From the NCBI RefSeq assembly GCF_028021195.1, contig NZ_CP115668.1, forward strand, positions 2,170,001 through 2,234,000: DNA of 64,000 nucleotides. The letters are read 5' to 3'. This DNA comes from Cutibacterium equinum. Lineage in GTDB: Bacteria > Actinomycetota > Actinomycetes > Propionibacteriales > Propionibacteriaceae. The position numbers and the translations under genes were made by a program. A model generated the notes under the pieces. That model saw nothing but the letters and a program-made list of their open reading frames with translations. It had not been told where the DNA came from and ran no database searches. The stretch's first letter is position 1. Each line of letters starts with the position of its first letter. This document shows, in pieces, positions 27,936 to 36,869 of this stretch.

Positions 27936-30527
27936 GTGCGCCTGGCCGAAGCCCTTGACGACATGGTCGACGGCCGCGCACCCGTCACCACCGACCGTGG
28001 GGAGCGCGAACCGGGCTGGGACTCCCCCGGCGCCCGTCCCCTCGACCCCGACATGGCCCTAGACCACATCGAGCGGGCCGTTGCCCGTGACGGCATCTCC
28101 ATGTACGAGCACCAGGAAGAGGCGATCCTGGAGATTCTGTCGGGCAACCACGTCATCGTCACCACCCCGACGGGGTCCGGGAAATCACTCATCGCCACCG
28201 CAGCACACTTCGCCTGCGTGGCCGCAGGTGGGCGCTCCTACTACACCGCCCCCATCAAGGCCCTCGTCAGCGAGAAGTTCTTCAGCCTGTGCGAAATCTT
28301 CGGAGCCGCCAATGTCGGCATGGTGACCGGCGACGCCTCGGTCAACGCTGACGCCCCCATCATCTGCTGTACCGCCGAGATCCTCGCCAACATTGCCCTG
28401 CGCGAAGGCCGTCACGCCCGCATCGACCAGGTCGTCATGGACGAGTTCCACTTCATCGGGGACCCCGATCGCGGCTGGGCCTGGCAGGTGCCGCTGTCGG
28501 AACTCCCCCAAGCCCAGCAGATCATCATGAGCGCCACCCTCGGCGACGTCACCGACCTGTCCGAGGCCCTGACGACCATTACCGGACGCCCCACCAGCGT
28601 CATCACCGGAGTCGTCCGACCCGTCCCGCTGCAGTACTCCTGGTCGATGCAGCCCGTTCACGAGGCCATTGAGGAACTCGTTGAGCAGCAGAAAGCCCCG
28701 GTTTACATCGTCCACCCCTCCCAGAAGCAGGCCCTGGAACGCGCCCAGTCCATGACGTCGATGAAGCTGGTGAGCACCGAGGAGCGTCACGCCATCGCCG
28801 CCGAGATCGCTGATTTCCGCTTCGCCAAGGGGTTCGGCTCGACGGTGCGCAAGTTCATCACCTCGGGCATCGGCGTCCACCACGCCGGGATGCTGCCGAA
28901 GTATCGACGCCTCGTCGAAACCCTCGCCCAGCAGGGCAAGCTCAAGGTCATCTGCGGTACCGACACCCTCGGTGTCGGGATCAATGTGCCGATCCGCACC
29001 GTCATGTTCACCTCCCTGACGAAGTTCGATGGCCGTCGCACCCGGGTACTGAAGTCCCGCGAGTTCCACCAGATTGCCGGTCGCGCTGGTCGCGCCGGGT
29101 TCGACACCGTCGGCTACGTCGTCGCCCAGGCACCCGAGCACGTCATCGCCAACGACAAGGCCCTTGCCAAGGCCGGGGACGACCCCAAGAAGCGTCGCAA
29201 GGTGCAGCGCGCCAAGCCCCCGGAGGGGTTCGTCAACTACTCCGAGGAGACCTTCACCAAGCTCATCGAGTCCACCCCGGAGACCCTGCACGCCCGGATG
29301 AAGATCACCGAGGCGATGCTGCTCAATCTGCTGCAGCGTGACGAGGACACCGCGCGGGCCGTCCAGCACCTGGTCGACGCCGCCACACCGGTCGTGGCCG
29401 AGCGTCGACGTCTCTACCGCCGCGCCGTGCAGATCGGCCTGTCCCTGCTGCGCTCCGAAGTCGTCCACCGCCTCCATGAACCGACCCCTGGTGGCCGCAA
29501 GTTCGCCATGAATGAGGCCCTGCAGGACGACTTTGCCCTCAACCAGCCTCTGTCAGCCTTCGCCAGCGAGGCCGTCGCAACCCTGGACCCGGAGTCCCCA
29601 ACCCACGCCCTCGACGTCGTCAGCGTCATCGAGGCGACCCTTGACAATCCGATGACGGTCCTCATCGCCCAGCAGCACGCGGCTCGCGGCGAGGCCATCG
29701 CGCGCATGAAGGAGGACGGCTACGACTACGAGGACCGGATGGCCGCCGTCGAGGAGATCGAGTGGCCGCGTCCCCTCGAGGAGTCCCTCAACGCCTTGTT
29801 CGAGATTTTCGCTCCAAGCCACCCGTGGATTCCCGCCGACGCTCTGCAGCCCAAGTCGGTGGTGCGCGACATGTACGAACGCGCCATGACCTTCGGTGAG
29901 TTCTGCGCCCATTACAAGGTGCAACGCAGTGAGGGACTGGTGCTGCGCTACCTCACCGACGCCTACCGTGCGCTGCGTCAGACGGTGCCCGAGTCCGAGC
30001 GCACCGAGGAACTTGCCGACCTCATCTTCTGGCTGGGGGAGGTCGTCCGCTCCACCGACTCCTCCCTCATCGACGAGTGGGAGGAACTCACCCATCCCGT
30101 CGACGAGGAGCCTGAGGAGGTCCGTCCGGCGCGGACCTTCACCTCCAACCAGCGGGCCTTCACCGTCATGGTGCGCAATGCCATGTTCCGCAAGGTCATC
30201 CTGGCTGCCGACGACGACTTCGAGGCCCTCGGGGAACTCGAGCCTGACGGTTCTGCCATGACGACCAACGCCTGGGAGGACACCCTGGGCGACTACTGGG
30301 ACGAGCATGACGAGATCAACGATGGCCCCGACGCCCGCGCACCGGGTCTGTTCATGATCGAGAAGGAGTCGGGACGCCGCGACAGCCGGATCTGGCTGGT
30401 TCGTCAGATCATCGACGATCCCGAAGGCAACCATGACTGGTCGATCACCGCAACCGTCGACCTCGACGAGTGCGACGAGGCCGAGGATCTGGTGTTGCGG
30501 ACACGGGCTTTCAGCCGACTCGACTGA
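27936..30527 (+). CDS. Ski2-like DEAD/DEAH-box helicase
   Basis: 863 aa from GTG 27936, preceded by GAGGAG at 6 bp; the frame is open further upstream but crosses the inverted repeat. Superfamily 2 motifs: Q-like YEHQEEAI, motif I TTPTGSGKS, Ia TAPIKALVSEK, II DEFH, III SATL, then IV-VI in GIGVHHAGMLPKYR, VICGTDTLGVGINVP and QIAGRAGRAG. DEFH and the long accessory C-terminus place it with Ski2/Mtr4-type RNA helicases common in actinobacteria. Its likely role is RNA processing or decay. The last 17 bp overlap the convergent nrdG gene. Confidence 0.92.
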   Translation: MRLAEALDDMVDGRAPVTTDRGEREPGWDSPGARPLDPDMALDHIERAVARDGISMYEHQEEAILEILSGNHVIVTTPTGSGKSLIATAAHFACVAAGGRSYYTAPIKALVSEKFFSLCEIFGAANVGMVTGDASVNADAPIICCTAEILANIALREGRHARIDQVVMDEFHFIGDPDRGWAWQVPLSELPQAQQIIMSATLGDVTDLSEALTTITGRPTSVITGVVRPVPLQYSWSMQPVHEAIEELVEQQKAPVYIVHPSQKQALERAQSMTSMKLVSTEERHAIAAEIADFRFAKGFGSTVRKFITSGIGVHHAGMLPKYRRLVETLAQQGKLKVICGTDTLGVGINVPIRTVMFTSLTKFDGRRTRVLKSREFHQIAGRAGRAGFDTVGYVVAQAPEHVIANDKALAKAGDDPKKRRKVQRAKPPEGFVNYSEETFTKLIESTPETLHARMKITEAMLLNLLQRDEDTARAVQHLVDAATPVVAERRRLYRRAVQIGLSLLRSEVVHRLHEPTPGGRKFAMNEALQDDFALNQPLSAFASEAVATLDPESPTHALDVVSVIEATLDNPMTVLIAQQHAARGEAIARMKEDGYDYEDRMAAVEEIEWPRPLEESLNALFEIFAPSHPWIPADALQPKSVVRDMYERAMTFGEFCAHYKVQRSEGLVLRYLTDAYRALRQTVPESERTEELADLIFWLGEVVRSTDSSLIDEWEELTHPVDEEPEEVRPARTFTSNQRAFTVMVRNAMFRKVILAADDDFEALGELEPDGSAMTTNAWEDTLGDYWDEHDEINDGPDARAPGLFMIEKESGRRDSRIWLVRQIIDDPEGNHDWSITATVDLDECDEAEDLVLRTRAFSRLD

Positions 30528-31032
30528 CGGCTCCGTCCCCGGCCCACTCGACCGTCCGCCCCTCGCGCAGGGTCGCGGGGACGTCGACGATCCGCTGGTT
30601 GCTGCTTCCCCGCCACGGCAGGGTGAGAGTGCGGTGGGGCAGCTGGAAGGGCCCGTCGACGAGGACGTCCACCTGACCCAGCATCTGCGCCAACTCGTCA
30701 CTATGGCGGGCCTGGCGCAGCAGGGCGTCCATGGTGAATCCGGACCACGCCCAGACGTCCCACCCCATCTGATGGGCGGCACGGGCCAACCTCGCGCACT
30801 CACCCGGTTGACGACTCGCCTCACCGCCTGACAGCGTCAATCCGCTGGCCAGCACTGACGACCTCATCGCAGAGATGATCTCCTTGACGTCAACCTCCTG
30901 GCCACCGCAGGGGTCCCAGGTGCCGGGATTCTGACACCCGGGACATTGCAGCGGGCACCCCTGCGCGAAGACCGTGAAGCGGATGCCGGGACCGTCGACG
31001 ATCGACTCCGGCTCGATCCCGGCAACCCTCAT
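30511..31032 (-). CDS. nrdG: Anaerobic ribonucleotide reductase activating protein (radical SAM)
   Basis: A 173-aa radical-SAM enzyme that generates the glycyl radical on NrdD. Start: VDGPGIRFTVFAQGC leads into the cluster motif CPLQCPGC (CxxxCxxC). SGGE (SAM binding, LTLSGGEAS) and WSGFTMDAL follow. I chose ATG 31032 because GAGG lies 8 bp upstream and the NrdD stop is only 10 bp before; the frame is open further upstream but only over nrdD. The gene is the second of the nrdDG operon. Its end overlaps the helicase gene on the other strand by 17 bp. Confidence 0.95.
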   Translation of the reverse strand: MRVAGIEPESIVDGPGIRFTVFAQGCPLQCPGCQNPGTWDPCGGQEVDVKEIISAMRSSVLASGLTLSGGEASRQPGECARLARAAHQMGWDVWAWSGFTMDALLRQARHSDELAQMLGQVDVLVDGPFQLPHRTLTLPWRGSSNQRIVDVPATLREGRTVEWAGDGAVSRVG

Positions 31033-31042
31033 CGGCGCGACC

Positions 31043-33394
31043 TCATCCGTGCTTGACCCGGTCGCGGACCTCGGCGCGTTTGGCGTCGTTGAATCGGTCC
31101 AGCCCGCCGACGAGGTAGCCCGTGATGCGGCGAATCCGATCGAAGGGCCCGGAATCCTCACCACGGCCGCACTGGGGGCACTCGTCGTCAATGATCCCGG
31201 TGTATCCGCACTGCGGATCCCGGTCGACCGGGTGGTTGATCGACCCGTACCCGATCCCGCTGGCAGCCATGTACCGCACGATCGCCTCGAAGGCGTCGAC
31301 GTTGCGTGCTGGATCGCCTGCCAGTTCGACGTAGGAGATGTGGCCTCCGTTGGTGAAGGCGTGGTAGGGCGCCTCGATGCGAATCTTGTCCGCAGCGCCG
31401 ATGCGGTACCAGACCGGCACGTGGAAACTGTTGGTGTAGTACTCCCGGTCAGTGACCCCCGGAATCTCCCCATAGCGCTGCCGGTCCATGCGCACGAACC
31501 GTCCCGACAGGCCCTCGGCGGGAGTGGCCAGGGCCGAGAAGTTCAATCCGGTGCGCTCAGCAGCCTCGTCCATCCGCTCACGCAGATGAGAGACGATCCG
31601 CAGGCCAAGCTGCTGGGCTTCCTCGGACTCGCCGTGATGAGAACCGATGAGGGCCGTCAGGGTCTCGGCCAGCCCGATGAACCCCACCGACAGGGTTCCG
31701 TGCTTGAGCACCTCGGCGACAGCGTCGTCAGCTCCCAGCCCCTCCGAGTCGATCCAGACCCCCTGCCCCATGAGGAAGGGGAAATTGCGCACCAGCTTGT
31801 GGGACTGGATCTTGAGCCGGTCAAGAAGCTGGTCAATGACGAGGTCGATCATCTGGTCAAATGAGGTGAAGAAGGCATCGACGTCGTGGTCGGCCTCGAT
31901 GGCCAGCCTCGGCAGGTTGATCGAGGTGAAGGACAGATTTCCGCGTCCCCAGGTCTGTGCCCGCGAGGGGTCGTGGACGTTCGACATGACCCGGGTGCGG
32001 CAGCCCATGTAGGCGATCTCGGTCTCGGGGTGACCGGGCCGGTAGTACTCGGCGTTGAACGGGGCGTCCTGGAAGGAGAAGTTCGGGAACAGACGTTTGG
32101 CGCTCACCCGGCAGGCCAACCGGAACAGGTCGTGGTTGGGGTCACCGTCGTCGAGGTTGACCCCCTTGCACACCCGGAAGATCTGGATCGGGAAGATCGC
32201 GGTCTCCCCGCCACCCAGTCCAGCCTCGGTGGCCTCCAGCAGGCAGCGCATCACCATCCGCGCCTCCGGGCTGGTGTCGGTGCCGTAATTGATCGACGAG
32301 AACGGGGTCTGGGCTCCGGCCCGCGAGTTCATGGTGTTGAGGTTGGCGATGAGGGCTTCCATCGCCTGAGAGGTCTGACGACGAGTTTCCTCGACGGCCT
32401 GACGACGGATCCTCTCGGCAACACGGTCGGTGTCGTCAACGAGCCCGGCGAACAGGTGCGCCACCTGCTCCCTCTCCTGGGCCAGCGCGGCAGCATCTGG
32501 TTCCAGCACCCACCCAGACGCCGCCGAACGCACCTCGTCGAGACGGTCCGCGTCACCTCCAAGCACCTCAAATGTCCTTGTCAGCCCGGTTTGGGCAGCC
32601 TTGACGAAGGTCTTGGCAACACCTGGAGCCATGTCCCGGTCAAAGTTGGGCACTGCCTGGCCACCGTGCTGGTCATTCTGGTTGGACTGGATGGCGATGC
32701 AGGCCAGGGCGGCATAGGAGCCGATGGATTGCGGGGTTCGCAGCACACCGTGGCCGGTGGAGAAACCGTGCTCGAACAGATCGGTGAGGTTGATCTGGCA
32801 GCAGGTGGTCGTCAGGGTGAGGAAGTCGAGGTCGTGGATGTGAATGTCCCCGTCGCGATGGGCGGCAGCGTGGGCCGGGTCGAGTACCTCCAGCAGGTTG
32901 AACTGTTTGGCCGACTCGGTTCCGTAACGCAGCATCGACCCCATCGCGGAGTTGCCGTCGACGTTGGCGTTCTCCCGCTTGGCGTCAGCCTCCTCGGCCG
33001 ATGCGAACGTGATCTCGCGCAGGGTGCGCATGAGGGCCGACTGCTGGTCACGAGCGACGGTGCGACGCTGACGGTAGAGGATGTAGGCCTTGGCGACGTC
33101 GTCATGCCCCTGGTTCATGAGGGCCTTTTCGACGAGGTCTTGGATGTCCTCGACGTCAGGGGTGTTCTCACCCCTCTCACTCAGTCGGGACAGCACCTCG
33201 AGGGCGACCTCGGAGGCCAATAGTTCGGGACCCTCAACCCCGCAGGCGACGAAGGCCTTACGGACGGCCTCGACGATCTTCGTCGAGTCGAATCCAATGA
33301 CTCGCCCGTCCCTCTTGCGGATCGACGTTGGCACTGCTCGCTGCTGGCTGGTGGACGTGGGGTGGAAGGACGCGGAATGAAGGGTCGTCGACAT
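31043..33394 (-). CDS. nrdD: Anaerobic (class III) ribonucleoside-triphosphate reductase
   Basis: 783 aa. An N-terminal ATP cone (IRKRDGRVIGFDSTKIVEAVRKAF, ~25-50) is followed by the glycyl-radical barrel. Near the C-terminus are a zinc-binding pair of CxxC-like motifs (CGYTG ... CPQCG) and the radical loop RITGYLVGG, where the Gly carries the radical. It makes dNTPs without oxygen. A strong GAGGAGAG site precedes the ATG. Upstream lies a cobalamin riboswitch on the same strand, so B12 availability should shut it down, leaving deoxynucleotide supply to a B12-dependent class II enzyme elsewhere in the genome. Confidence 0.97.
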   Translation of the reverse strand: MSTTLHSASFHPTSTSQQRAVPTSIRKRDGRVIGFDSTKIVEAVRKAFVACGVEGPELLASEVALEVLSRLSERGENTPDVEDIQDLVEKALMNQGHDDVAKAYILYRQRRTVARDQQSALMRTLREITFASAEEADAKRENANVDGNSAMGSMLRYGTESAKQFNLLEVLDPAHAAAHRDGDIHIHDLDFLTLTTTCCQINLTDLFEHGFSTGHGVLRTPQSIGSYAALACIAIQSNQNDQHGGQAVPNFDRDMAPGVAKTFVKAAQTGLTRTFEVLGGDADRLDEVRSAASGWVLEPDAAALAQEREQVAHLFAGLVDDTDRVAERIRRQAVEETRRQTSQAMEALIANLNTMNSRAGAQTPFSSINYGTDTSPEARMVMRCLLEATEAGLGGGETAIFPIQIFRVCKGVNLDDGDPNHDLFRLACRVSAKRLFPNFSFQDAPFNAEYYRPGHPETEIAYMGCRTRVMSNVHDPSRAQTWGRGNLSFTSINLPRLAIEADHDVDAFFTSFDQMIDLVIDQLLDRLKIQSHKLVRNFPFLMGQGVWIDSEGLGADDAVAEVLKHGTLSVGFIGLAETLTALIGSHHGESEEAQQLGLRIVSHLRERMDEAAERTGLNFSALATPAEGLSGRFVRMDRQRYGEIPGVTDREYYTNSFHVPVWYRIGAADKIRIEAPYHAFTNGGHISYVELAGDPARNVDAFEAIVRYMAASGIGYGSINHPVDRDPQCGYTGIIDDECPQCGRGEDSGPFDRIRRITGYLVGGLDRFNDAKRAEVRDRVKHG

Positions 33395-33486
33395 GCTCTC
33401 TCCTCGAAGCAGCGCACGAGTGGAGCAGGTTCACCCCAAGACGTCCCGCGCGCCTGTTGTCGTACCGGGTCGCTGACCCGGGTCCT

Positions 33487-33700
33487 GGCAGGTCTTCGGA
33501 CTTCAGGGCTCTCCGTCGTCAGACGGGTTCCTACCAAGCGATGCTTCCCAGCCGGATGGCCAGTGCGTGTGTCGCCGTCGTTCCCTGTCACCGCTGCGGG
33601 GCAGTTCCGGTTTCCCACCGGATTCCCTCTTTCCTCCCATCACCGCCGGATGCCGGGAAACCCCTACATCTGGTGTCTGGCGATGGGAACCAGCACAAGA
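33487..33700 (-). promoter_or_regulatory. Cobalamin (B12) riboswitch upstream of nrdDG
   Basis: Read leftward, the leader has the classic order: GGTTCCC near the 5' end, GGGAATCCGGTGGGAAACCG, the B12-box core CTGCCCCGCAGCGGTGA, GGAAG, and the 3' motif GAAGACCTGCC at 33487-33497. Between the aptamer and the nrdD start lies a GACCCGGG...CCCGG hairpin (about 33468-33486) that could be the expression platform. The 5' edge is approximate. Distance from aptamer to the nrdD start is about 93 bp. Confidence 0.95.
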
Positions 33701-33835
33701 TGAAGGGTATACGCAGTTCGGGTCATGGGCACACTCGCCCCCCGCAATTCATCGTCGTCGCCCCTGGCCCGCCATGATGGCCCTTCATATCCCACAGCCG
33801 GCTGGCATCCTGGACACAAGGAAAGGACACACCTC

Positions 33836-34297
33836 ATGGAGATCACCAGCACGTCCATCACCGAAGGCCAGCCGATCGACCTGGCCTACGCCCACGCCGA
33901 TGCGGGCGGCAAGAACGTCAGCCCCCAGCTGAGCTGGACCCCCGGCCCAGATGGCACCAAGTCCTACGCGATCACCATTTACGACCCTGATGCCCCGACC
34001 GGATCCGGTTTCTGGCATTGGATCCTCGCCGACATCCCGGCCGACGTCACCTCCCTCGACGAGGGCGGCCCACTTCCCGCTGGGGTGCGCGAGTGGAGCA
34101 ATGATTACCAGGAGGACGGGTACTCCGGCGCCTGTCCGCCTCCCGGACCGGCCCACCGCTACATCCACACCGTTCATGCCATGCCCAGCGAACATCTCGA
34201 CATTCCTGACGATGCCGCCAATGTCCAGGTGCGCTTTGCCATCCACACCACGCAGTTGGATTCCGCGTCGATCACCGGAACCTTCCAGCAGTCCTGA
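33836..34297 (+). CDS. YbhB/YbcL-family PEBP protein (Raf-kinase-inhibitor-like)
   Basis: A 153-aa cytosolic protein without a signal peptide. PEBP signatures: NVSPQLSWTPGPDGTKSYAITIYDPDAP, then FWHWILADIPADV, and the ligand-pocket GACPPPGPAHRYIHTVHAM. Bacterial members bind phosphate-like or phospholipid groups; a biochemical role is not established. AAGGAAAGGA precedes the ATG. Monocistronic: the riboswitch-nrdDG unit diverges upstream, and a hairpin at 34343 follows. Confidence 0.92.
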   Translation: MEITSTSITEGQPIDLAYAHADAGGKNVSPQLSWTPGPDGTKSYAITIYDPDAPTGSGFWHWILADIPADVTSLDEGGPLPAGVREWSNDYQEDGYSGACPPPGPAHRYIHTVHAMPSEHLDIPDDAANVQVRFAIHTTQLDSASITGTFQQS

Positions 34298-34342
34298 CGA
34301 TCACTGGGGCGCCTGACCGGCCTCCCGCCAACGGGAACGGAA

Positions 34343-34375
34343 CAGGTGCCGTCGACGACGTGTCGGCGGCACCTG
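34343..34375 (+). terminator. Hairpin after PEBP gene
   Basis: A 9-bp perfect stem (34343-34351 with 34367-34375) with a 15-nt loop, 45 bp beyond the PEBP stop. It lacks a T tract. Confidence 0.55.
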
Positions 34376-34388
34376 CTTGACTGGCGTC

Positions 34389-35618
34389 GTGAAGCTTCGG
34401 CAGACCTTGCTCACCCTCCTCGTCACCCTCGGCCTGATGACGATGCCGCTTGCTGCCCGGGCGGAGCCATCAATCCCCACCCCGACGACCACGAGCACCA
34501 GCTACGCCAGCGAATCCGCCGAGTCGCCCACACCTGTGGCCCCCATCACTCCTGGAGCAGGGATGGGCTGGGACTCAGACCCGGTGTCGTCACAACAGGC
34601 ATCCCAGATGGAGTGCGCCTCCGTGATGTTCGTCGGCGTCCGCGGCTCGGGAGAAACCCCTCCCTACGGCACCACCATCACGTCGATCCGCGACGCTCTG
34701 GCCCAGAAGTGGAAGAACAAGGGAACCGTCCGTCAGGTCTACCTGGACTATCCGGCGGCCGACCCTCACACCTTGCAAGACGCATCCTTGAGCGGTCTGC
34801 TCTTCGACGCCACCATGCCGTCGACCGAATACTTCGACTCGGCGGCTCTGGGAGCCACGAAACTCACCGCCCTCCTCAACGCCGAGAAGAAACAGTGCCC
34901 CGACGAGTGGGTCATTCTCGCCGGATTCTCGCAAGGCTCCCAGGCCATCACCCAGGCCCTCGCCTCGACCGACACCCCACAGCGTCTGGCAGGTGCCATT
35001 CTGGCCGGCAATCCCGACCACTACCCAGGCCAGAACGTCCAGGAACTCAGTGGAGATGCCGGTAAGTCGGCCATTGGTACCGCGGCCATCCTCTACTACC
35101 TGCGCGAGCGCGCCAATGCGACTCCCGGGGCCAACCGCGATGACCAGATGCGGGCCATCATCAAGGCCACCCTGGGGCTGAGCCAGGAGTCGGTCGACCA
35201 GGAGGCCCTGGAAGCTGACATGGCCAACGCCGGGGCCGCGATTCCCCCCGAGGCCTACGCGGAAACCTACTCGGTGTGCATGAAGGGTGATCCCGTCTGT
35301 GACACCGCGCCAGCCCTGACGCGCATTCTCACATTGCAATCGACGTGGCAAGACGAGCTCAATCAAGGTCGTCCGATCCACATGGGGTACACCCGCACTG
35401 TCCTGGAGGCTCCTCTGGATCGCATCGCCCAGCGCGCGAATGCCGTGGGAGCCGCCGAGGCCAAGGGCGCTCCCATCCCTCATGGACAGACGGTGACGGT
35501 CACAACTCGCGAATGGGGCCCGTGGCAGATCGGGGTCGCGGTCGGCGCCGGAGTGCTCGGCCTGGCACTGGGATGGCTCCTGGGACGAGCCGGCCGCCGT
35601 CGTCACCGCGGGAGGTGA
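34389..35618 (+). CDS. Secreted, membrane-anchored cutinase-family serine hydrolase
   Basis: About 409 aa from GTG 34389 (TTG 34377 is also possible). A signal peptide (TLLTLLVTLGLMTMPLAARA) is followed by a Ser/Thr/Pro-rich linker and a cutinase domain: CASVMFVGVRGSGE (oxyanion hole), GFSQGSQ (nucleophile Ser), and GDPVC with the catalytic Asp. A C-terminal membrane helix (IGVAVGAGVLGLALGWLLG) and basic tail anchor it. Actinobacterial cutinase-like enzymes hydrolyse esters and lipids at the surface, which fits a skin-lipid lifestyle. The start is weakly supported; no clear ribosome site. It converges with the next gene with only a 4-bp gap. Confidence 0.88.
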   Translation: MKLRQTLLTLLVTLGLMTMPLAARAEPSIPTPTTTSTSYASESAESPTPVAPITPGAGMGWDSDPVSSQQASQMECASVMFVGVRGSGETPPYGTTITSIRDALAQKWKNKGTVRQVYLDYPAADPHTLQDASLSGLLFDATMPSTEYFDSAALGATKLTALLNAEKKQCPDEWVILAGFSQGSQAITQALASTDTPQRLAGAILAGNPDHYPGQNVQELSGDAGKSAIGTAAILYYLRERANATPGANRDDQMRAIIKATLGLSQESVDQEALEADMANAGAAIPPEAYAETYSVCMKGDPVCDTAPALTRILTLQSTWQDELNQGRPIHMGYTRTVLEAPLDRIAQRANAVGAAEAKGAPIPHGQTVTVTTREWGPWQIGVAVGAGVLGLALGWLLGRAGRRRHRGR

Positions 35619-35622
35619 ATGT

Positions 35623-36321
35623 TCACAGCTGGAAGAACCACTGCCCAGTGGCCAGCACGCCCGTGACATCGGCCAATAGAAAGCATCCGCAAGCAGCAAG
35701 TAGTGCAGAGATCCCGCGATGGACCGCGACGGCGTGATCCTCGCGAATGCTCGTCACCATTTCGGTGACTCGGCCAGGCCCGCCGAGAAGGTAGGCGATG
35801 ACGAGGCCGATGAGCAAGCTGTGACTGCAGGCAACCCAGATGAGGGATTCGACGACGGCCCAGCTGGCATGAGGAAGGTGTGCGGCATGGACGAGCATCG
35901 CCCAGAACGCCGGGTCAATGAGCGAGGACATCCCCACCAGGAGACCGCTGATGGCCAGAGCCCCGGGCGCCGTCGAACGAGGCGCAGCTGAGGTGTCCTC
36001 GTCGAGTTCCTGTGTGGCTGCCCCTGGACGCAGACGCCATGCCGCCCAGCCCAGAGAGCCCGCGCCAAGGATTGCCACCAGCCACACCCACACCACGTGC
36101 GGAACATGTAGCCCATGAATGCCCAGCCGGGCCAGCAAGGTTCCCAGACCGAGCACTCCGGCAACCCCGAAGATGGCAGAGGTTCCCACCGAGGTGAGCA
36201 GCAGGATGACGACGCCGCGACGTTTGACGCCCAGACCGAGAGCCGCCAGGAGTACGAAGGAGCCCAATGGGTCGAAACCGGCGATGCCCAGGGCGAGGGC
36301 CGCGGCAAGGAAGGACAGCAC
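35623..36321 (-). CDS. Multi-pass membrane protein (GAP/LysE-like topology)
   Basis: 232 aa with about six hydrophobic helices in a 3 + 3 arrangement separated by a charged loop (residues ~105-120, ELDEDTSAAPR). The N-terminus (LGIAGFDPLGSFVLLAALG) and the repeated start of the second half (ALAISGLLVGMSSLIDP) suggest an internal duplication as in LysE/GAP-type transporters. GTG start 6 bp after a TAGCCT box. The substrate is unknown; neighbours give no hint. Its end nearly abuts the cutinase end. Confidence 0.72.
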   Translation of the reverse strand: MLSFLAAALALGIAGFDPLGSFVLLAALGLGVKRRGVVILLLTSVGTSAIFGVAGVLGLGTLLARLGIHGLHVPHVVWVWLVAILGAGSLGWAAWRLRPGAATQELDEDTSAAPRSTAPGALAISGLLVGMSSLIDPAFWAMLVHAAHLPHASWAVVESLIWVACSHSLLIGLVIAYLLGGPGRVTEMVTSIREDHAVAVHRGISALLAACGCFLLADVTGVLATGQWFFQL

Positions 36322-36447
36322 GGAGCAAGGCTACTCGGTAGGTGAAGCCATGTCGGCCCGCCGTGACGCGGCCCAGCCCTCTCGATTTCACTTCGGCGCC
36401 CGATCCGTGCTATCTTCTGCGAGTTGGGTTCGTCCAGCGAACTCAAT

Positions 36448-36530
36448 GCGCGAGTGGCGGAATGGCAGACGCGCTGGCTTCAGGTGCCAGTGTCCCTTGG
36501 GACGTGGAGGTTCAACTCCTCTCTCGCGCA
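36448..36530 (+). tRNA. tRNA-Leu (anticodon CAG)
   Basis: 83-nt class II tRNA. Acceptor arms GCGCGAG (36448-36454) and CTCGCGC (36523-36529) pair perfectly. The anticodon stem GCTGG/CCAGT region holds loop CTTCAGG with anticodon CAG, followed by a long variable arm (TGTCCCTTGGGACG) and T-loop GTTCAACTC. CCA is not encoded. Confidence 0.96.
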
Positions 36531-36541
36531 CAGTGACCAGG

Positions 36542-36585
36542 CCCCCGCTGACTACGTAAAACACCAAGTCAGCGGGGGTTTCTTC
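36542..36585 (+). terminator. Terminator after tRNA-Leu
   Basis: A perfect 11-bp stem (36542-36552 with 36568-36578) followed by TTTCTTCTT. The ~230 bases after it hold no convincing gene. Confidence 0.92.
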
Positions 36586-36817
36586 TTGCCCTCATCTTCG
36601 CCATGAAGCGACACGCCTCGACATCAAATACCACTTGGAAGCATCCCGTTGAGCATCCCGCAACGGCGAGGGATGGCTGAACCGCGACCAGCGACGTATC
36701 GAGCGTGGCGACTGGGACGAGCCAGAGAGGCCGGGCGGCTCCGATGAGACGCCCCGCGTGCCCACTGTTGCCAAGCGGCTGGACGGGGCCATCGACCAGC
36801 TCACGCGCGGGCATGAG

Positions 36818-36846
36818 AAAACCCCGCAGGATCACCTACGGGGTTT
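36818..36846 (-). terminator. Leftward hairpin beyond the decayed gene
   Basis: AAACCCCG/CGGGGTTT stem with a 12-nt loop, followed on the minus strand by a short T run (AAAA on the plus strand at 36818). It fits the decayed leftward gene whose last frame stops at 36870. Confidence 0.6.
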
Positions 36847-36869
36847 CGGCTAGCTTGGTACTGCCGGTT

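Noticed and set aside
28185-29477. 430-codon open frame opposite the helicase
   Set aside because: Gly/Asp/Leu-rich composition typical of antisense of GC-rich genes; the helicase motifs lie on the other strand.
30511-31473. Longer nrdG starting at 31473
   Set aside because: The extra N-terminus is an out-of-frame reading of nrdD; NrdG signature and a ribosome site place the start at 31032.
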